64,000 nt of DNA from Streptomyces netropsis. Its GTDB lineage: Bacteria; Actinomycetota; Actinomycetes; Streptomycetales; Streptomycetaceae. Location: assembly GCF_014203545.1 (NCBI RefSeq), contig NZ_JACHJG010000008.1, positions 124,001 through 188,000 on the forward strand, read 5' to 3'. The notes under the pieces were generated by a model. It was not told the DNA's origin. It saw only the letters and a program-made list of their open reading frames with translations, and ran no database searches. This document shows positions 17,137 through 26,074 of this stretch, in pieces; position 1 is the stretch's first letter, and the number at the start of each line of letters is the position of its first letter. The translations under genes and the position numbers were made by a program.

Positions 17137-17784
17137 ATGAGCACCGATGCGCGGCCCGAACCCGGGCTCTCACCTGAGAGGCTAGCCTTCTTCACCGATG
17201 CGATCTTCGCGATCGCGATGACGCTGCTGGCGGTGGAACTGGAGCACCCGGACGACAAGCAGATCCACTCCGGTGGCGCACTGTGGGAATTCCTGGTCGA
17301 CCAGTGGGGCTCCTACCTCGCGTTCGCGCTGGCGTTCGTTCTTCTCTGGTCGGTATGGCGCCGCCACCACCAGCTGATGGACCGCGTCCGCCGACTGTCC
17401 AGGGCGTTCGCGTTCTGGCACGCGCCGTTCCTGCTCCTGGTCGCCTTCCTGCCGTTCCCGACGGCGGTCATGGGCGCCTCGATCACCAATCCGATGGCGC
17501 AGACCCTGTTCGCCGGCACGATGGCCGCCATGGTCTGCTGCGAGGCGACCCTCAAAGAGCTTTCCGTCGCTGCCGGTCTGGCCACCGACGACCCGGCCGC
17601 CATCCGCCACCACGCCGGCGCGTCCTGGTCCGTCGGCCTCTGGTTCGCTCTCAGCGCCGCCCTCGCCTGGCTCCTCCCCTACGCCTACGTCATGTGGTTC
17701 CTCGCCCCCCTCGCCGCCGCCTGCGGCGCACGTCTCCTGACCCGCCTCCGGGGACGCAGGGCGGCAACGGTTTCCGTGCCGTGA
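17137..17784 (+). CDS. TMEM175-family (DUF1211) integral membrane protein, putative K+ channel
   Basis: A 215-residue protein with six hydrophobic segments. It has the family signature in TM1, RLAFFTDAIFAIAMTLLAVELE, followed by WRRHHQLMDRV. Bacterial TMEM175 proteins are potassium channels assembled from short subunits. ATG at 17137 follows GGGAGTACTC. No partner gene indicates its physiological role. Confidence 0.87.
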   Translation: MSTDARPEPGLSPERLAFFTDAIFAIAMTLLAVELEHPDDKQIHSGGALWEFLVDQWGSYLAFALAFVLLWSVWRRHHQLMDRVRRLSRAFAFWHAPFLLLVAFLPFPTAVMGASITNPMAQTLFAGTMAAMVCCEATLKELSVAAGLATDDPAAIRHHAGASWSVGLWFALSAALAWLLPYAYVMWFLAPLAAACGARLLTRLRGRRAATVSVP

Positions 17785-17829
17785 AAGTGCAGCGCACCGC
17801 CCCCGGTCGCCGTATCCGTCGGACACCGC

Positions 17830-18018
17830 CTAGGCCGCCTGGCCGTGCCGGTCCCGTCGTACCGTCGCCACCCACTCTGCCCGCAGCTCCTGGTACCGCC
17901 GACGCTCCGCCGCGGTCAGCACCCGCCCCCGGCGGGCGTGCAGGAACGCCCGGATCGCGGCGTTCACCGTCGCAGCATCCGGGCACACCGCGCCTGCAGG
18001 AGGGGGAGTTGGGGCCAT
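17830..18018 (-). CDS. Small hypothetical protein (62 aa)
   Basis: A 62-residue basic protein beginning MAPTPPPAGAVCPDAATVNA and ending in a helical Arg-rich stretch (LTAAERRRYQELRAEWVATVRR). It starts 35 bases after the HAD gene's stop on the same strand, suggesting a two-gene operon. It has no membrane segment. The composition is protein-like and the pattern recalls short conserved streptomycete proteins, but I can assign no function. Confidence 0.6.
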   Translation of the reverse strand: MAPTPPPAGAVCPDAATVNAAIRAFLHARRGRVLTAAERRRYQELRAEWVATVRRDRHGQAA

Positions 18019-18053
18019 AAGGCCGAGGGTACGACGAGGTACTGACAGCGGCC

Positions 18054-18728
18054 TCACGATCCCTGGGTCAGCCGTACCAGCAGGTCCGTGTCCGTGAGAT
18101 CGGGGAGGACGACGTTTGCGCCGGCCGCACTCAGTTCGGCCTCGCTGCTGCGGCCCGTCGCCACGCCGATCACCCGAACCCTGTTGGCGAGGCCCGCCTC
18201 GACGCCCGCCGGGGTATCGTCGAGCAGCACCGCCTCCGCCGCGGCAAGGCCAGCGCGCTCCAGGGCGATGCGGACCAGCTCGGGCCGCTCGTCCGCGTCC
18301 TCCCCGTAGGCGCCCATCTCCCACCGGATATGCCGGTCGAGCCCGAACGTCTGCAACTTGATCTCCGACACGGCGCGGACGTTACCGGACACCACGGTCT
18401 GCTCTACGCCGTCCACCTCCGCCAGGGCGTCCAGAGCTGCCGCAGCACCGGGCAAGGCGTGGCCCCGCTCCCGAAGCTCAGCCGCCCGCTGCACATGCGC
18501 CTCCGCCAGCGCCTCAGCAAACCGCTCGAAATCACCGCGGCCCGTCTCCAGGCCGTGGAGCTTCGCGGTCTCCCGGAAAATCACCGGCTCCGTGATCCCA
18601 TCGATCCGCGCCTGCCGCTCCATCCGCCGGCCCGTCACCCGCTCGAACGCCAACCCGGACAGCTCCCTGCCCACACCGCGCGTATCGACCAGCGTGTGGT
18701 CGATGTCCCACAGCACGATCCGCCGCAT
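18054..18728 (-). CDS. HAD-family hydrolase (phosphatase)
   Basis: A 224-residue haloacid-dehalogenase-like phosphatase. Motif I is LWDIDHTLVDT (nucleophile Asp near residue 7), motif II is in TVVSGNVRAV, and motif IV in VLLDDTPAGVEAG. ATG at 18728 follows GGGAGGAG, so the in-frame upstream start is rejected. It resembles the phosphoglycolate-phosphatase-like subfamily; the substrate is unknown. Followed by a small gene at 17830-18018. Confidence 0.9.
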   Translation of the reverse strand: MRRIVLWDIDHTLVDTRGVGRELSGLAFERVTGRRMERQARIDGITEPVIFRETAKLHGLETGRGDFERFAEALAEAHVQRAAELRERGHALPGAAAALDALAEVDGVEQTVVSGNVRAVSEIKLQTFGLDRHIRWEMGAYGEDADERPELVRIALERAGLAAAEAVLLDDTPAGVEAGLANRVRVIGVATGRSSEAELSAAGANVVLPDLTDTDLLVRLTQGS

Positions 18729-18856
18729 CCGACTCCTCCCCAGGGTCCGCCGCCAGGGACAGGCTGTCACACGAACGAGCTGGCGAAACCACTCTCAGCC
18801 ACCAGACGCCGCTACGGTGAACCCCATTGCGGGCACACCCAGTTCATGGAGCACCA

Positions 18857-20090
18857 ATGACCAGCGAACTCCCCGTCGGCGCACGCATCCGCTACTGGCG
18901 CAGACGCAACGGCAGCCGATCCCAAGCGGCCATCGCCGGCCTCTGCGGCATCACCGAGGACTACCTCGGCCAAATCGAACGAGGCCGCAAAGCACCGTCC
19001 CTAGACGTTCTCGTAGCCCTAGCCCGGGAAATCGGCGTCCCCGTCTCAGCCCTCCTCGACCACCAGGCACCGACCGACGAGCCCGCCCCCCCAGCACACG
19101 GCCCCCGACGTCGCCCGCGTCCTCATGGGCTACCGCGCCGCCTCCCATGCACCGGCCTTTCCCCCACCTGCGATCCTCCGCGAACGAGTCGAAGCCGCCT
19201 GGCGCACCTGGCAGACGTCCCAAAACCGGTTCACCGAGTCCGCCCGCATCCTCCCCGACCTCCTGACCGACGTCGAGCACGCCGTCCGCAGCTACCGGGC
19301 TGGCACCGACCCGGTAGCCCGCCGCGAAACCCTCCGGACAGCAGCCGACCTCTACGGCCTCCTCCGCTCCTATTGCCGCCGCACCGGACGCATCGACCTC
19401 TCCCTCCTCGTCGCCGACCGCGCCCTCCGCGCCGCTGAGGACGCCGACGACCCACTCCGAATCGCCGGAGCCCAATGGAACCTCGGCCACGTCCTCCTCG
19501 CCCAAAACGAATCCGAAGGCGCCGAGCAAGTCGCCACCCTCGCCGCCGAGCAGATCCAAACCCCGAAAACCCCGGACGAGCACGCCATGGCCGGAGCCGT
19601 CGAACTAGTCGCTGTCACGGCCCACGCACGCCGCCGCAACTGGTGGGCCGCCCGCACCCGCCTCGAACGCAAAGCTCTGCCCAAAGCCAAAGCGGCCGGC
19701 GAGGGCAACGTCGGCTGGACCGTATTCGGGCCCACCAACGTAGATCTCCACGCCCTGAGCATCGAAATGCTCGCTGGCGAGGCGGTCGAAGGGCTCCGCT
19801 GTGCGGACCGCGTCGACATCTCCTGCCTTCCCTCCCTCGAGCGGCAGTTCACGTTCCTGCTCGACATCGCACGCTGCTACGACCTGCGAAGAGAAGACGC
19901 CGCCGTCCTCGTCCACCTCCTCGACCTCGAACAACTCGCTCCCGAAGACGTCGCACGCAGCCCCCTCGCCCGCCAGATGCTGACCGATCTACGACGTCGC
20001 GTCCGCCCCACCTACCGCCGACAGGTCGAGGTCCTCATCGACCGCATCGGACTCGACGAAGCACCCGGACTCCCCGACAACCCGGCCTGA
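18857..20090 (+). pseudogene. XRE-family HTH / TPR-like regulator, split by a frameshift in a C7 run
   Basis: The N-terminal part from ATG 18857 is a helix-turn-helix (VGARIRYWRRRNG, then AIAGLCGITEDYLGQIERGRKAPSLDVLVALAREIGVPVSALL). At 19086-19092 is a run of seven C. With six C the frame would continue into the downstream frame (APDVARVLMGYRAASHAPAFPPP), giving one protein of about 410 residues. The C-terminal part (to 20090) is helical and TPR-like, as in streptomycete regulators of this architecture. As read, the first frame goes out of register and the HTH and TPR halves are separate. It may be a true mutation, slippage-controlled expression or a sequencing error. Confidence 0.8.
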
Positions 20091-20160
20091 CAGACCGGGT
20101 CCCACCGGCGCATCGCCCCTACAGTCGTCGCACCATCAGCCCCACGACGACAGGACCGCG

Positions 20161-20502
20161 ATGACCACCATTACCGCAGTTGGGACGGACTGGGACGCCA
20201 TCCGCATGCCCCGCTACCTCGGCCTCGCAGCCGCCGCCCACCTCGGCGACGCCCTCGGCACCGTCATCGTCGAGCCCGGCGAGCGCCGCATGTACGTCCT
20301 CGTCCCACCGGGCACCGCAGGTCGCTGGGATTTCCCCGACACCCACGCCCTGGGCGAGGACTCCTACCTGCCGCTCCCGCCAGCCTCGCGGAGCGAGCCT
20401 CCCGGACCGTACTGGCTCACCCCGCCCGGGTACCGGTGGAAGCTCACCGACCCCGACGACCTGAGGTCCGCGCTCACCGCAGCCAGTCAGCCACCCCTAT
20501 GA
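20161..20502 (+). CDS. Hypothetical actinomycete protein (113 aa)
   Basis: A 113-residue protein (TDWDAIRMPRYLGLAAAAHLG, MYVLVPPGTAGRWDFPDTHALG, PYWLTPPG). The pattern faintly recalls the short streptomycete proteins related to bifunctional primase/polymerase N-termini, but no catalytic residues can be assigned. It overlaps the next gene by four bases (ATGA) and follows the XRE/TPR gene by 70 bases, so the three probably form one unit. Confidence 0.7.
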   Translation: MTTITAVGTDWDAIRMPRYLGLAAAAHLGDALGTVIVEPGERRMYVLVPPGTAGRWDFPDTHALGEDSYLPLPPASRSEPPGPYWLTPPGYRWKLTDPDDLRSALTAASQPPL

Positions 20503-20882
20503 GCCACCACGCAGTCGACACCGCCGCCATTCAGCGAACCCTCGACCGCGCCCTGGCCATCAGATCCAGCCCCCTCGAGCTGGACGAGCTGGCCAAGCTG
20601 GAGACGCTTCTCCTTGGCCACATCGCGGACCTGCTCCCTGTTGCCAGGGCCCGGATCGGCCGACTATGGGTCGGCAGCCTCGAATGGGACCGGGAGCGGG
20701 CCGTTCTCGACCGCATCGCCGCCCAGGCCCAACGTGGGCTCGGCCACGGCGCCCTAGCCGACATCTCCCACGTCACCCAGCTCGCCCGCGACTGCAGACG
20801 ACTCCTCGGACGGCAACACTCAGCCGAGCGGCACCGGCCTGACACTCCTGGAGCCAGGCCTTCCCAGGTCAGCGAGTTGTGA
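20499..20882 (+). CDS. DUF6415-like small protein
   Basis: A 127-residue helical protein. The start at 20499 overlaps the preceding stop (ATGA), indicating translational coupling. The core LETLLLGHIADLLPVARARIG and VTQLARDCRRLLGR resemble streptomycete DUF6415 proteins, often annotated as natural-product-associated without known function. It has no signal peptide or membrane segment. Confidence 0.68.
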   Translation: MSHHAVDTAAIQRTLDRALAIRSSPLELDELAKLETLLLGHIADLLPVARARIGRLWVGSLEWDRERAVLDRIAAQAQRGLGHGALADISHVTQLARDCRRLLGRQHSAERHRPDTPGARPSQVSEL

Positions 20883-21527
20883 TCGTTTAGTTCACGGGCT
20901 CGATCGGCTCGTGCATATGCCTACTACACACGCCGAAGCCGTGGCAGAGTAGGCGAGCAGGCGGTTGATGCTTCACCCACCTCTGCCGCGTGCTGATGCA
21001 TGTTGAGACTGAGGGCTCAGGTCACACGTTGAAGCGCAGGAGCCATAGGTCCAGGGGGAGGATCAGATCAGCAGTCTCCAGAGGCATTCGCGACACATCC
21101 AGCCGAGTGCGGACCAACCGGTACGCCAGCGTGTCAACCGCCAAGCCCAGGGCGTGCGCCTGCGACTCGCTCAGTGGCGCCAGCCCGGAGACTCTGCCGA
21201 CGAGAACTGTCGCCCACCCCTGGGTAGCCGCCCGTCCGCCGCCGCACCCCTGTAGGGGAGACAGGCGACCATCTACCCCCGTCGAGAGCCTCGAGCGGAC
21301 ACCCTGATCGGGGATCTGTTCCTGCGGCATCCCTGCCCGCCGCTCTCGTTGGGCAAATCGCCGGGCCCGGATCGCGTCCCACCTCCCAAGTGGCGAGCCG
21401 GGCCCGGTCCTACGTCCTACTCATCAGGTGGGAGTGGGAGACGAATGGGAAATGATCAAGGCAGAAATCTGAGAGAAGGTGCGAGTTTCTCCGCAAAGTT
21501 GCGCGAATCGCGTTTCCGTAGCGGATG
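20883..21527. other. Long intergenic stretch with one doubtful ORF
   Basis: No gene is well supported in these 645 bases. The only reading frame with protein-like character is the reverse-strand frame at 21022-21330, listed separately. Local base composition is less G+C-rich than the surroundings, consistent with decayed or foreign DNA. Confidence 0.5.
21022..21330 (-). CDS. Doubtful hypothetical protein (102 aa)
   Basis: The C-terminal 60 residues look protein-like (VLVGRVSGLAPLSESQAHAL, then ADLILPLDLWLLRFNV), with helical amphipathic patterning. The N-terminal 40 residues look like noise. Third-position G+C is only moderate and there is no convincing ribosome binding site. It could be a real acquired gene, a remnant, or chance. 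Confidence 0.3.
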   Translation of the reverse strand: MPQEQIPDQGVRSRLSTGVDGRLSPLQGCGGGRAATQGWATVLVGRVSGLAPLSESQAHALGLAVDTLAYRLVRTRLDVSRMPLETADLILPLDLWLLRFNV

Positions 21528-22625
21528 TCAGGCCGTGGTACCGAGTCGGTCCGATGCGGCGTCAAGAGACGAGCGGGGGTGCGGGATCACGGCCTCGGCG
21601 CTCTGCTCCAGGGAGACCGTTCGTGCCGGAGCGGGGATCCGAATGCCCTCGGTGCGGTACCGCTGGTGCAGGCGCTTGATGAACTCGTGCTTGATGCGGT
21701 ACTTGTCGCTGTACTCGCCGACCCCGAGGACTACGGTGAAGCCGATGCGGGAGTCCCCGAAGGTGTGGAACCGGACGGCCGCCTCGTGGTCGGGTACGGC
21801 ACCGGTGATGTCCTTCATCACGCTCTCGACGACCTCGTTGGTGATCCGTTCGACGTGTTCCAGGTCGCTGTCGTAGCCGACGCCCACCTGCACCGTGACG
21901 GTCAGCTGCTGTTCGGGCCGGCTGAAGTTGGTCATGTTCGTGCCGGCGAGCTGGGCGTTCGGGATGATGACCAGGTTGTTCGAGAGCTCCTCCACCACCG
22001 TGTTGCGCCAGTTGATGTCGCGGACGTAGCCCTCCTCGCCACTGCTGAGCCGGATGTAGTCGCCGGGCTGAACCGTCTTCGAGACAAGGATGTGCACACC
22101 CGCGAAGAGGTTGGCCAGCGTGTCCCGCAGCGCGAGGGCGATCGCCAGACCGCCCACACCGAGGGCGGTGAGCAGGGGGGCGATGGATACACCGAGGGTT
22201 TCCAGGACGATGAGGAAGCCCATCGCCAGCACCACGATGCGCGTGATGTTGACGAATATCGTGGCCGATCCGGCCACGCCGGATCTGGACTGGGCCACGG
22301 ACCGCACCAGCCCACTGATCACCCGGGCGGCGGTGAGCGTCGCGGTCAGCATGATGAGGGTCGTCAGTGTCTGGCTGACGATGTGTCCGACCTGCCGGGT
22401 CAGCGGGAGGGCCGCTGCTGCCGCCGCCACGCCGGCTGCCACCGCGGACCACGGGACCAGCGTGCGCAGCACATCGACAATGAGGTCGTCCCCGCTCCAC
22501 CGGGTCCTGCGGGCCCGTTCACCGAGCCAGCGCAGGATGACCCGCAGTACGAGGGCCATGGCCAGGCCGGCGGCCACCGCGATGCCTGCGGCGATGACGT
22601 CGTGCAGTGTCAGAGTCCGGTTCAT
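21528..22625 (-). CDS. Small-conductance mechanosensitive ion channel (MscS family)
   Basis: A 365-residue membrane channel that opens under membrane tension. ATG at 22625 follows GGAGGG at 9 bases. Several hydrophobic helices come first. The pore helix and beta domain are recognisable: LLTALGVGGLAIALALRDTLANLFAG, then VQPGDYIRLSSGEEGYVRDINWRNT, ELSNNLVIIPNAQL. The C-terminal cytoplasmic vestibule region runs to the end. Length fits the family. Role inferred: osmotic downshock release valve. Confidence 0.93.
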   Translation of the reverse strand: MNRTLTLHDVIAAGIAVAAGLAMALVLRVILRWLGERARRTRWSGDDLIVDVLRTLVPWSAVAAGVAAAAAALPLTRQVGHIVSQTLTTLIMLTATLTAARVISGLVRSVAQSRSGVAGSATIFVNITRIVVLAMGFLIVLETLGVSIAPLLTALGVGGLAIALALRDTLANLFAGVHILVSKTVQPGDYIRLSSGEEGYVRDINWRNTVVEELSNNLVIIPNAQLAGTNMTNFSRPEQQLTVTVQVGVGYDSDLEHVERITNEVVESVMKDITGAVPDHEAAVRFHTFGDSRIGFTVVLGVGEYSDKYRIKHEFIKRLHQRYRTEGIRIPAPARTVSLEQSAEAVIPHPRSSLDAASDRLGTTA

Positions 22626-22982
22626 CGGCGTGCGCCCTCCGTACCGTGGAGCGGAGCGACGGCGTCGCGCGCTGCCGTGATCCCGGAGTGATGATTGGTC
22701 ACCTTGTATTCCCTGCCTGTCCCGACGGTTCGACATCGCGCCGGGCCGTGCGGTGATCCAGCGCGAGAAGTCATCCTGCACCACCTCCGCTTCCCCCTTG
22801 CACGCCCGGGTACCTGAAGGAGGATCAGCGTCGGGGCGGGCGGCCGCCCGGCAAGACAAGCGGGCCATCGGCCCTCAGCGCCGGACCAGGGGCTCCGAGG
22901 CCTTCACAGGGCACGCATTCCGCTTTGGCGGGCGGCATTCCCGTGATCCCGCGTTGTCAGTGGCGGGTGGCAGAGTACGGCC
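22626..22982. other. Intergenic region between mscS-like and DUF4287 genes
   Basis: These 357 bases separate divergent genes. No gene is supported. No clear operator dyad was seen; the promoters of both neighbours must lie here. Confidence 0.5.
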
Positions 22983-23195
22983 ATGACTGAAACCGTGAAG
23001 GGTCCCGCCAGCTACTTCCCGTCGATCGAGAAGAAGTACGGCAGGCCGATAGCCGAGTGGAAGAATCTCATCCGCACTTCGCCCCTGACCAAGCACATGG
23101 AGCTGGTCAGCTGGCTCAAGTCCGAGCACGGCCTGGGGCACGGCCACGCCAACGCCCTCGTCGCCCACACTCTCGCGGAGGCCGGTGGCAAGTAG
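22983..23195 (+). CDS. DUF4287 domain-containing protein
   Basis: A 70-residue protein covering one whole DUF4287 domain: SYFPSIEKKYGRPIAEWKNLI, LTKHMELVSWLKSEHGLGHGHANALVAH. Such domains occur alone or beside DUF5655 modules; their function is unknown. It stands alone, convergent with the MerR gene. Confidence 0.9.
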   Translation: MTETVKGPASYFPSIEKKYGRPIAEWKNLIRTSPLTKHMELVSWLKSEHGLGHGHANALVAHTLAEAGGK

Positions 23196-23267
23196 CACAG
23201 CCCCGCTGCCGCAACGATCGCCTCGGGGCACGTTCCTCGGCGACTCGTTCAGGGGGGCGCACCCAGA

Positions 23268-23287
23268 GTCCCCCGGCGCCGGGGGAC
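23268..23287. terminator. Palindromic terminator between DUF4287 and merR
   Basis: A perfect 20-bp GC-rich palindrome (arms GTCCCCCGGC / GCCGGGGGAC) between two convergent genes, able to form a hairpin in either transcript. Confidence 0.6.
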
Positions 23288-23333
23288 CCGGTCGTGTCGC
23301 GCGGCGCCACGAATCGCGGGCGGCGGCTCTGTA

Positions 23334-23672
23334 CTACGTCAGGTAGCCGGCGAGGGTGCTGCGGCTGCGTCGGAGGTCGTCGATACGTTCGTCCGTGGCC
23401 GCCAGCTCCCGGCCCAGGATGGCTCGAAGGTCCACGCACATGTCGAGCTCCGGCCGCTCGCCCCGGGCGCACGGCAGCACCGAACGAATCACCTCGGTGG
23501 TCAGACCCGCGTTCAACAGGGCGCGAACCTGCCGCACGGTGACCACCGAGTCCTCGTCGTAGTCGCGGTATCCGTTCGGACCACGCCTGGCTTCGAGCAG
23601 TCCCTGCGCTTCGTAGTAGCGCAGCATCCGAGCCCTGACCCCGGTTCGCCGGGACAACTCCCCGATCAGCAT
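23334..23672 (-). CDS. MerR-family transcriptional regulator
   Basis: A 112-residue regulator. The N-terminal MerR HTH and wing are clear (LIGELSRRTGVRARMLRYYEAQGL, GPNGYRDYDEDSVVTV), then a dimerisation helix. Start at MLIGEL (23672) matches the family; an upstream ATG adds five residues. It has few Cys (two, in LPCARG and DMCVDL) and no metal-loop signature, so the ligand is uncertain. It is divergent from the aminotransferase gene with a MerR-type promoter between them. Confidence 0.9.
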   Translation of the reverse strand: MLIGELSRRTGVRARMLRYYEAQGLLEARRGPNGYRDYDEDSVVTVRQVRALLNAGLTTEVIRSVLPCARGERPELDMCVDLRAILGRELAATDERIDDLRRSRSTLAGYLT

Positions 23673-23693
23673 GAAACCCCGCCTCATCTGAGG

Positions 23694-23724
23694 TTGACCT
23701 TCTCATTGGTGTGAAGCCTTAACG
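23694..23724 (+). promoter_or_regulatory. MerR-type promoter (19-bp spacer) of the aminotransferase gene
   Basis: -35 TTGACC (23694-23699) and -10 TTAACG (23719-23724) are separated by 19 bp, the long spacer typical of promoters that MerR proteins untwist. A near-dyad, CTTCTCA / TGTGAAG, fills the spacer. The -10 lies so close to the ATG at 23732 that the mRNA may be leaderless or nearly so. Confidence 0.7.
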
Positions 23725-23731
23725 TCGCCCC

Positions 23732-24544
23732 ATGAGCGAACATTCCGCGTTTGTTGTTCAACGCAACGGTCGGGCGGCGACCGCCGAGCAGTTGGCGCCG
23801 CTCGCCTTCGCGGGCTACGCCCACTTCACTGCCATGCAGGTGCGTGGGGGCCTGGTCCGCGGTCTCGATCTCCATCTGGAGCGGCTGCGGTCGGCCTCGG
23901 TGGAGTTGTTCGGTCGGGCATTGCCCGACGATCGGGTGCGGTCCTGTCTGCGTGCCGCTCTGGAGGCCGGTCCGGCCGACCTCTCGCTGACAGCCACGGT
24001 GTACTCGCCGACAGGCGAGTTCACCGCGGGCGAGGCCGATACGGAGCCCAAGATGCTGGTCCGCACCGGACCGGCCGCGTCCGGCCCGGAGGGCCCGCTG
24101 ACGCTCGCGACGGTCGAGTACGAACGGGTGCTCCCGGCCATGAAGCACGTCGGCGAAGTGGCCAAGACGTATTTCCTCCGCCAGGCCGTAGGACAAGGCT
24201 TCGACGACGCCGCCTTCGTCGACCGTCGGGGTCGGCTCAGCGAGGGCTCGATATGGAATCTGGCTTTCTGGGACGGTGCCGCGGTGGTGTGGCCCGACGC
24301 CGACATGCTGGGCGGGACGACGATGGGCATCGTCCGCCGGCAGCTGGATCGTCTCGGTGTCCCCCAACGCGTCCAGGAAGTCACGCTCACCGACCTGCCG
24401 GCCTTGGCCGGGGCTGTGGTCATGAACTCGTGGACGCCGGGTGTGGCGGTACACCGGATCGGCTCTGTGCCCATTCCTGAGGCACCGTCCTTCTTGGAGT
24501 TGCTTCACTGGGCCTACCAGGCCGAACCACTCACCTCACCGTGA
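23732..24544 (+). CDS. Class IV aminotransferase (PLP-dependent, branched-chain/ADC-lyase-like)
   Basis: A 270-residue PLP enzyme of fold type IV. HFTAMQVRGGLVRGLDLHLERL is the family N-terminal segment. The catalytic Lys is probably in LPAMKHVGEVAKTYFLRQA. RLSEGSIWNLAFW is the phosphate-binding region, and GGTTMGIVRRQL follows. Substrate not determinable: a branched-chain or D-amino acid, or aminodeoxychorismate. It is under apparent control of the divergent MerR protein. Confidence 0.88.
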   Translation: MSEHSAFVVQRNGRAATAEQLAPLAFAGYAHFTAMQVRGGLVRGLDLHLERLRSASVELFGRALPDDRVRSCLRAALEAGPADLSLTATVYSPTGEFTAGEADTEPKMLVRTGPAASGPEGPLTLATVEYERVLPAMKHVGEVAKTYFLRQAVGQGFDDAAFVDRRGRLSEGSIWNLAFWDGAAVVWPDADMLGGTTMGIVRRQLDRLGVPQRVQEVTLTDLPALAGAVVMNSWTPGVAVHRIGSVPIPEAPSFLELLHWAYQAEPLTSP

Positions 24545-24579
24545 AGGCCGGTCGGGCCGCGTCCCCGGGCTGAACGCGT

Positions 24580-24610
24580 GCTGGGCCCCTCCCGGCAGGA
24601 GGGGCCCAGC
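24580..24610. terminator. Bidirectional terminator between aminotransferase and CoA-transferase genes
   Basis: Perfect 13-bp inverted repeat (24580-24592 and 24598-24610) with a 5-base loop, between convergent stop codons at 24544 and 24626. Confidence 0.85.
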
Positions 24611-24625
24611 CGCGGTCAAGGCTGC

Positions 24626-25786
24626 TCAAACAGCGCCCTCAGAACGCAGGCGGGCAATGTCCGCCGTGGTGAGTCCCATTTCCTCCAGGATCTCGACCGT
24701 GTGCTCACCGAATCCGGGAGCCGGCCGGTCCCGGCTCGGTCCGTCGTGGGCATAGCCGAAGGCGGCGACCGGTACCACCGGGTCACCGTCTTGTGCCGAG
24801 TGCAGGAACGGCCGGTGTTTCAGCTGTTCTTCGCCCAGCGCCTCCGCGACGGTCCGTACCCGTTCGCCCGGAAGTCCGTGGCCGTGGATCCACTCCTCCC
24901 ACCGGACCGCGCTGCGCGTGAGGAAGATGCGGCGCAGCGCCTCTCGCATCGCTCCGCTCGTGGACCGGAGCTCTTCCAAGGTGTTCAGCCCCTCGAAATG
25001 AGGATGCGGGTGTCCCTCCGCCGCAAGCGCCGACCAGAGTCGTCTGTTCTGGTCCGGCGTCGGTGTTCCCAGGACGAACACGCCGTCGGACGTCTCGTAC
25101 GCGCCCAGACCGCTCTCCTCGACAGGCTCCCGGTCGACGGGGTGGAGCAGCGCCGACACTTCGGGGGCCATCAGCATCAGGGCTGTGTCGAACATGGCGC
25201 AGTCGATCCTTTGCCCGCGACCGTCGCGGGTGCGGGCGTACAGGGCTGCCGCTACCGCGAACGCGGCGTTGTAGCCGCTCGCGTAGTCGATGAAGGCCAG
25301 GTTGGGCTTGTGGCCGCCGCATCGCGCGATGACGCCGGAGGCTGCCTGGATCACGTTGTCGTAGGCGTTGACCTCGGCTCGGGGGCCGCTCTGTCCGTAT
25401 CCGGTCATCGAGCAGTACACGAGCCCGGGATTGGCCGCAGACAGCTCCTCGTACCCCACACCGAGCCGGTCCAGGGCGCCGGTGCGGTAGTTCTCGATGA
25501 CGACGTCCGCTGTTCCCGCCAGGGATCTGAAGATCTCGCGGCCGCCGGCCGTCCTGAGGTCGAGCGTCATCGCGCGTTTGTTACCGCCCTGGACCTGGTA
25601 GTTGACTCCGCGCAGCTGCCCGTTGAGTGCGGCGTCGGGTCCACGTTCCCGGACGAAGTCGGGCCGGTCCGGCGGCTCGATCTTGATCACGTCCGCGCCG
25701 AGGACCGCCAGCTGGTAAGCGGCGAACGGACCGGCCAGGACATGCGTCAGATCAAGGACGCGGACACCGGCGAACGCACGTGTCAC
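24626..25786 (-). CDS. CaiB/BaiF-type (class III) CoA-transferase
   Basis: A 386-residue enzyme that moves CoA between carboxylic acids through an Asp-bound intermediate. Family segments: GVRVLDLTHVLAGPFAAYQL, ADVIKIEPPDRPDFVR, ADVVIENYRTGALDRLGVGY, CSMTGYGQSGP. The catalytic Asp is probably in LAFIDYASGYNAAF (about residue 165). GTG at 25786 follows AAGGAGG. The substrate pair is unknown. No acyl-CoA dehydrogenase is adjacent. Confidence 0.91.
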   Translation of the reverse strand: MTRAFAGVRVLDLTHVLAGPFAAYQLAVLGADVIKIEPPDRPDFVRERGPDAALNGQLRGVNYQVQGGNKRAMTLDLRTAGGREIFRSLAGTADVVIENYRTGALDRLGVGYEELSAANPGLVYCSMTGYGQSGPRAEVNAYDNVIQAASGVIARCGGHKPNLAFIDYASGYNAAFAVAAALYARTRDGRGQRIDCAMFDTALMLMAPEVSALLHPVDREPVEESGLGAYETSDGVFVLGTPTPDQNRRLWSALAAEGHPHPHFEGLNTLEELRSTSGAMREALRRIFLTRSAVRWEEWIHGHGLPGERVRTVAEALGEEQLKHRPFLHSAQDGDPVVPVAAFGYAHDGPSRDRPAPGFGEHTVEILEEMGLTTADIARLRSEGAV

Positions 25787-26074
25787 AGGGGCCTCCTTGA
25801 GGTCGGTCGGACCGGGTCCCGGTAGGCCTTTCCCGGGCAGGGATACCGCACGGCTTGCGGGGATCCACGCGGAGCCAGCGCGTGGCGGGGGCGGCCGCCC
25901 ACCAGGCTCCTCGGCCCCTCGGCCGGTGGCAAGAGCACTTCCCGGTCACGGGACGCGGCCCGCGCGAACCTCCGGGCGGCCACCGACGCGATGGACCGCA
26001 GTCGGCTGTGGTGCCCCGAGCCGGCAGTCGTCGGACGATGTTTTCGTCACGGCGCACCAAGTACCCTTGCAAAC

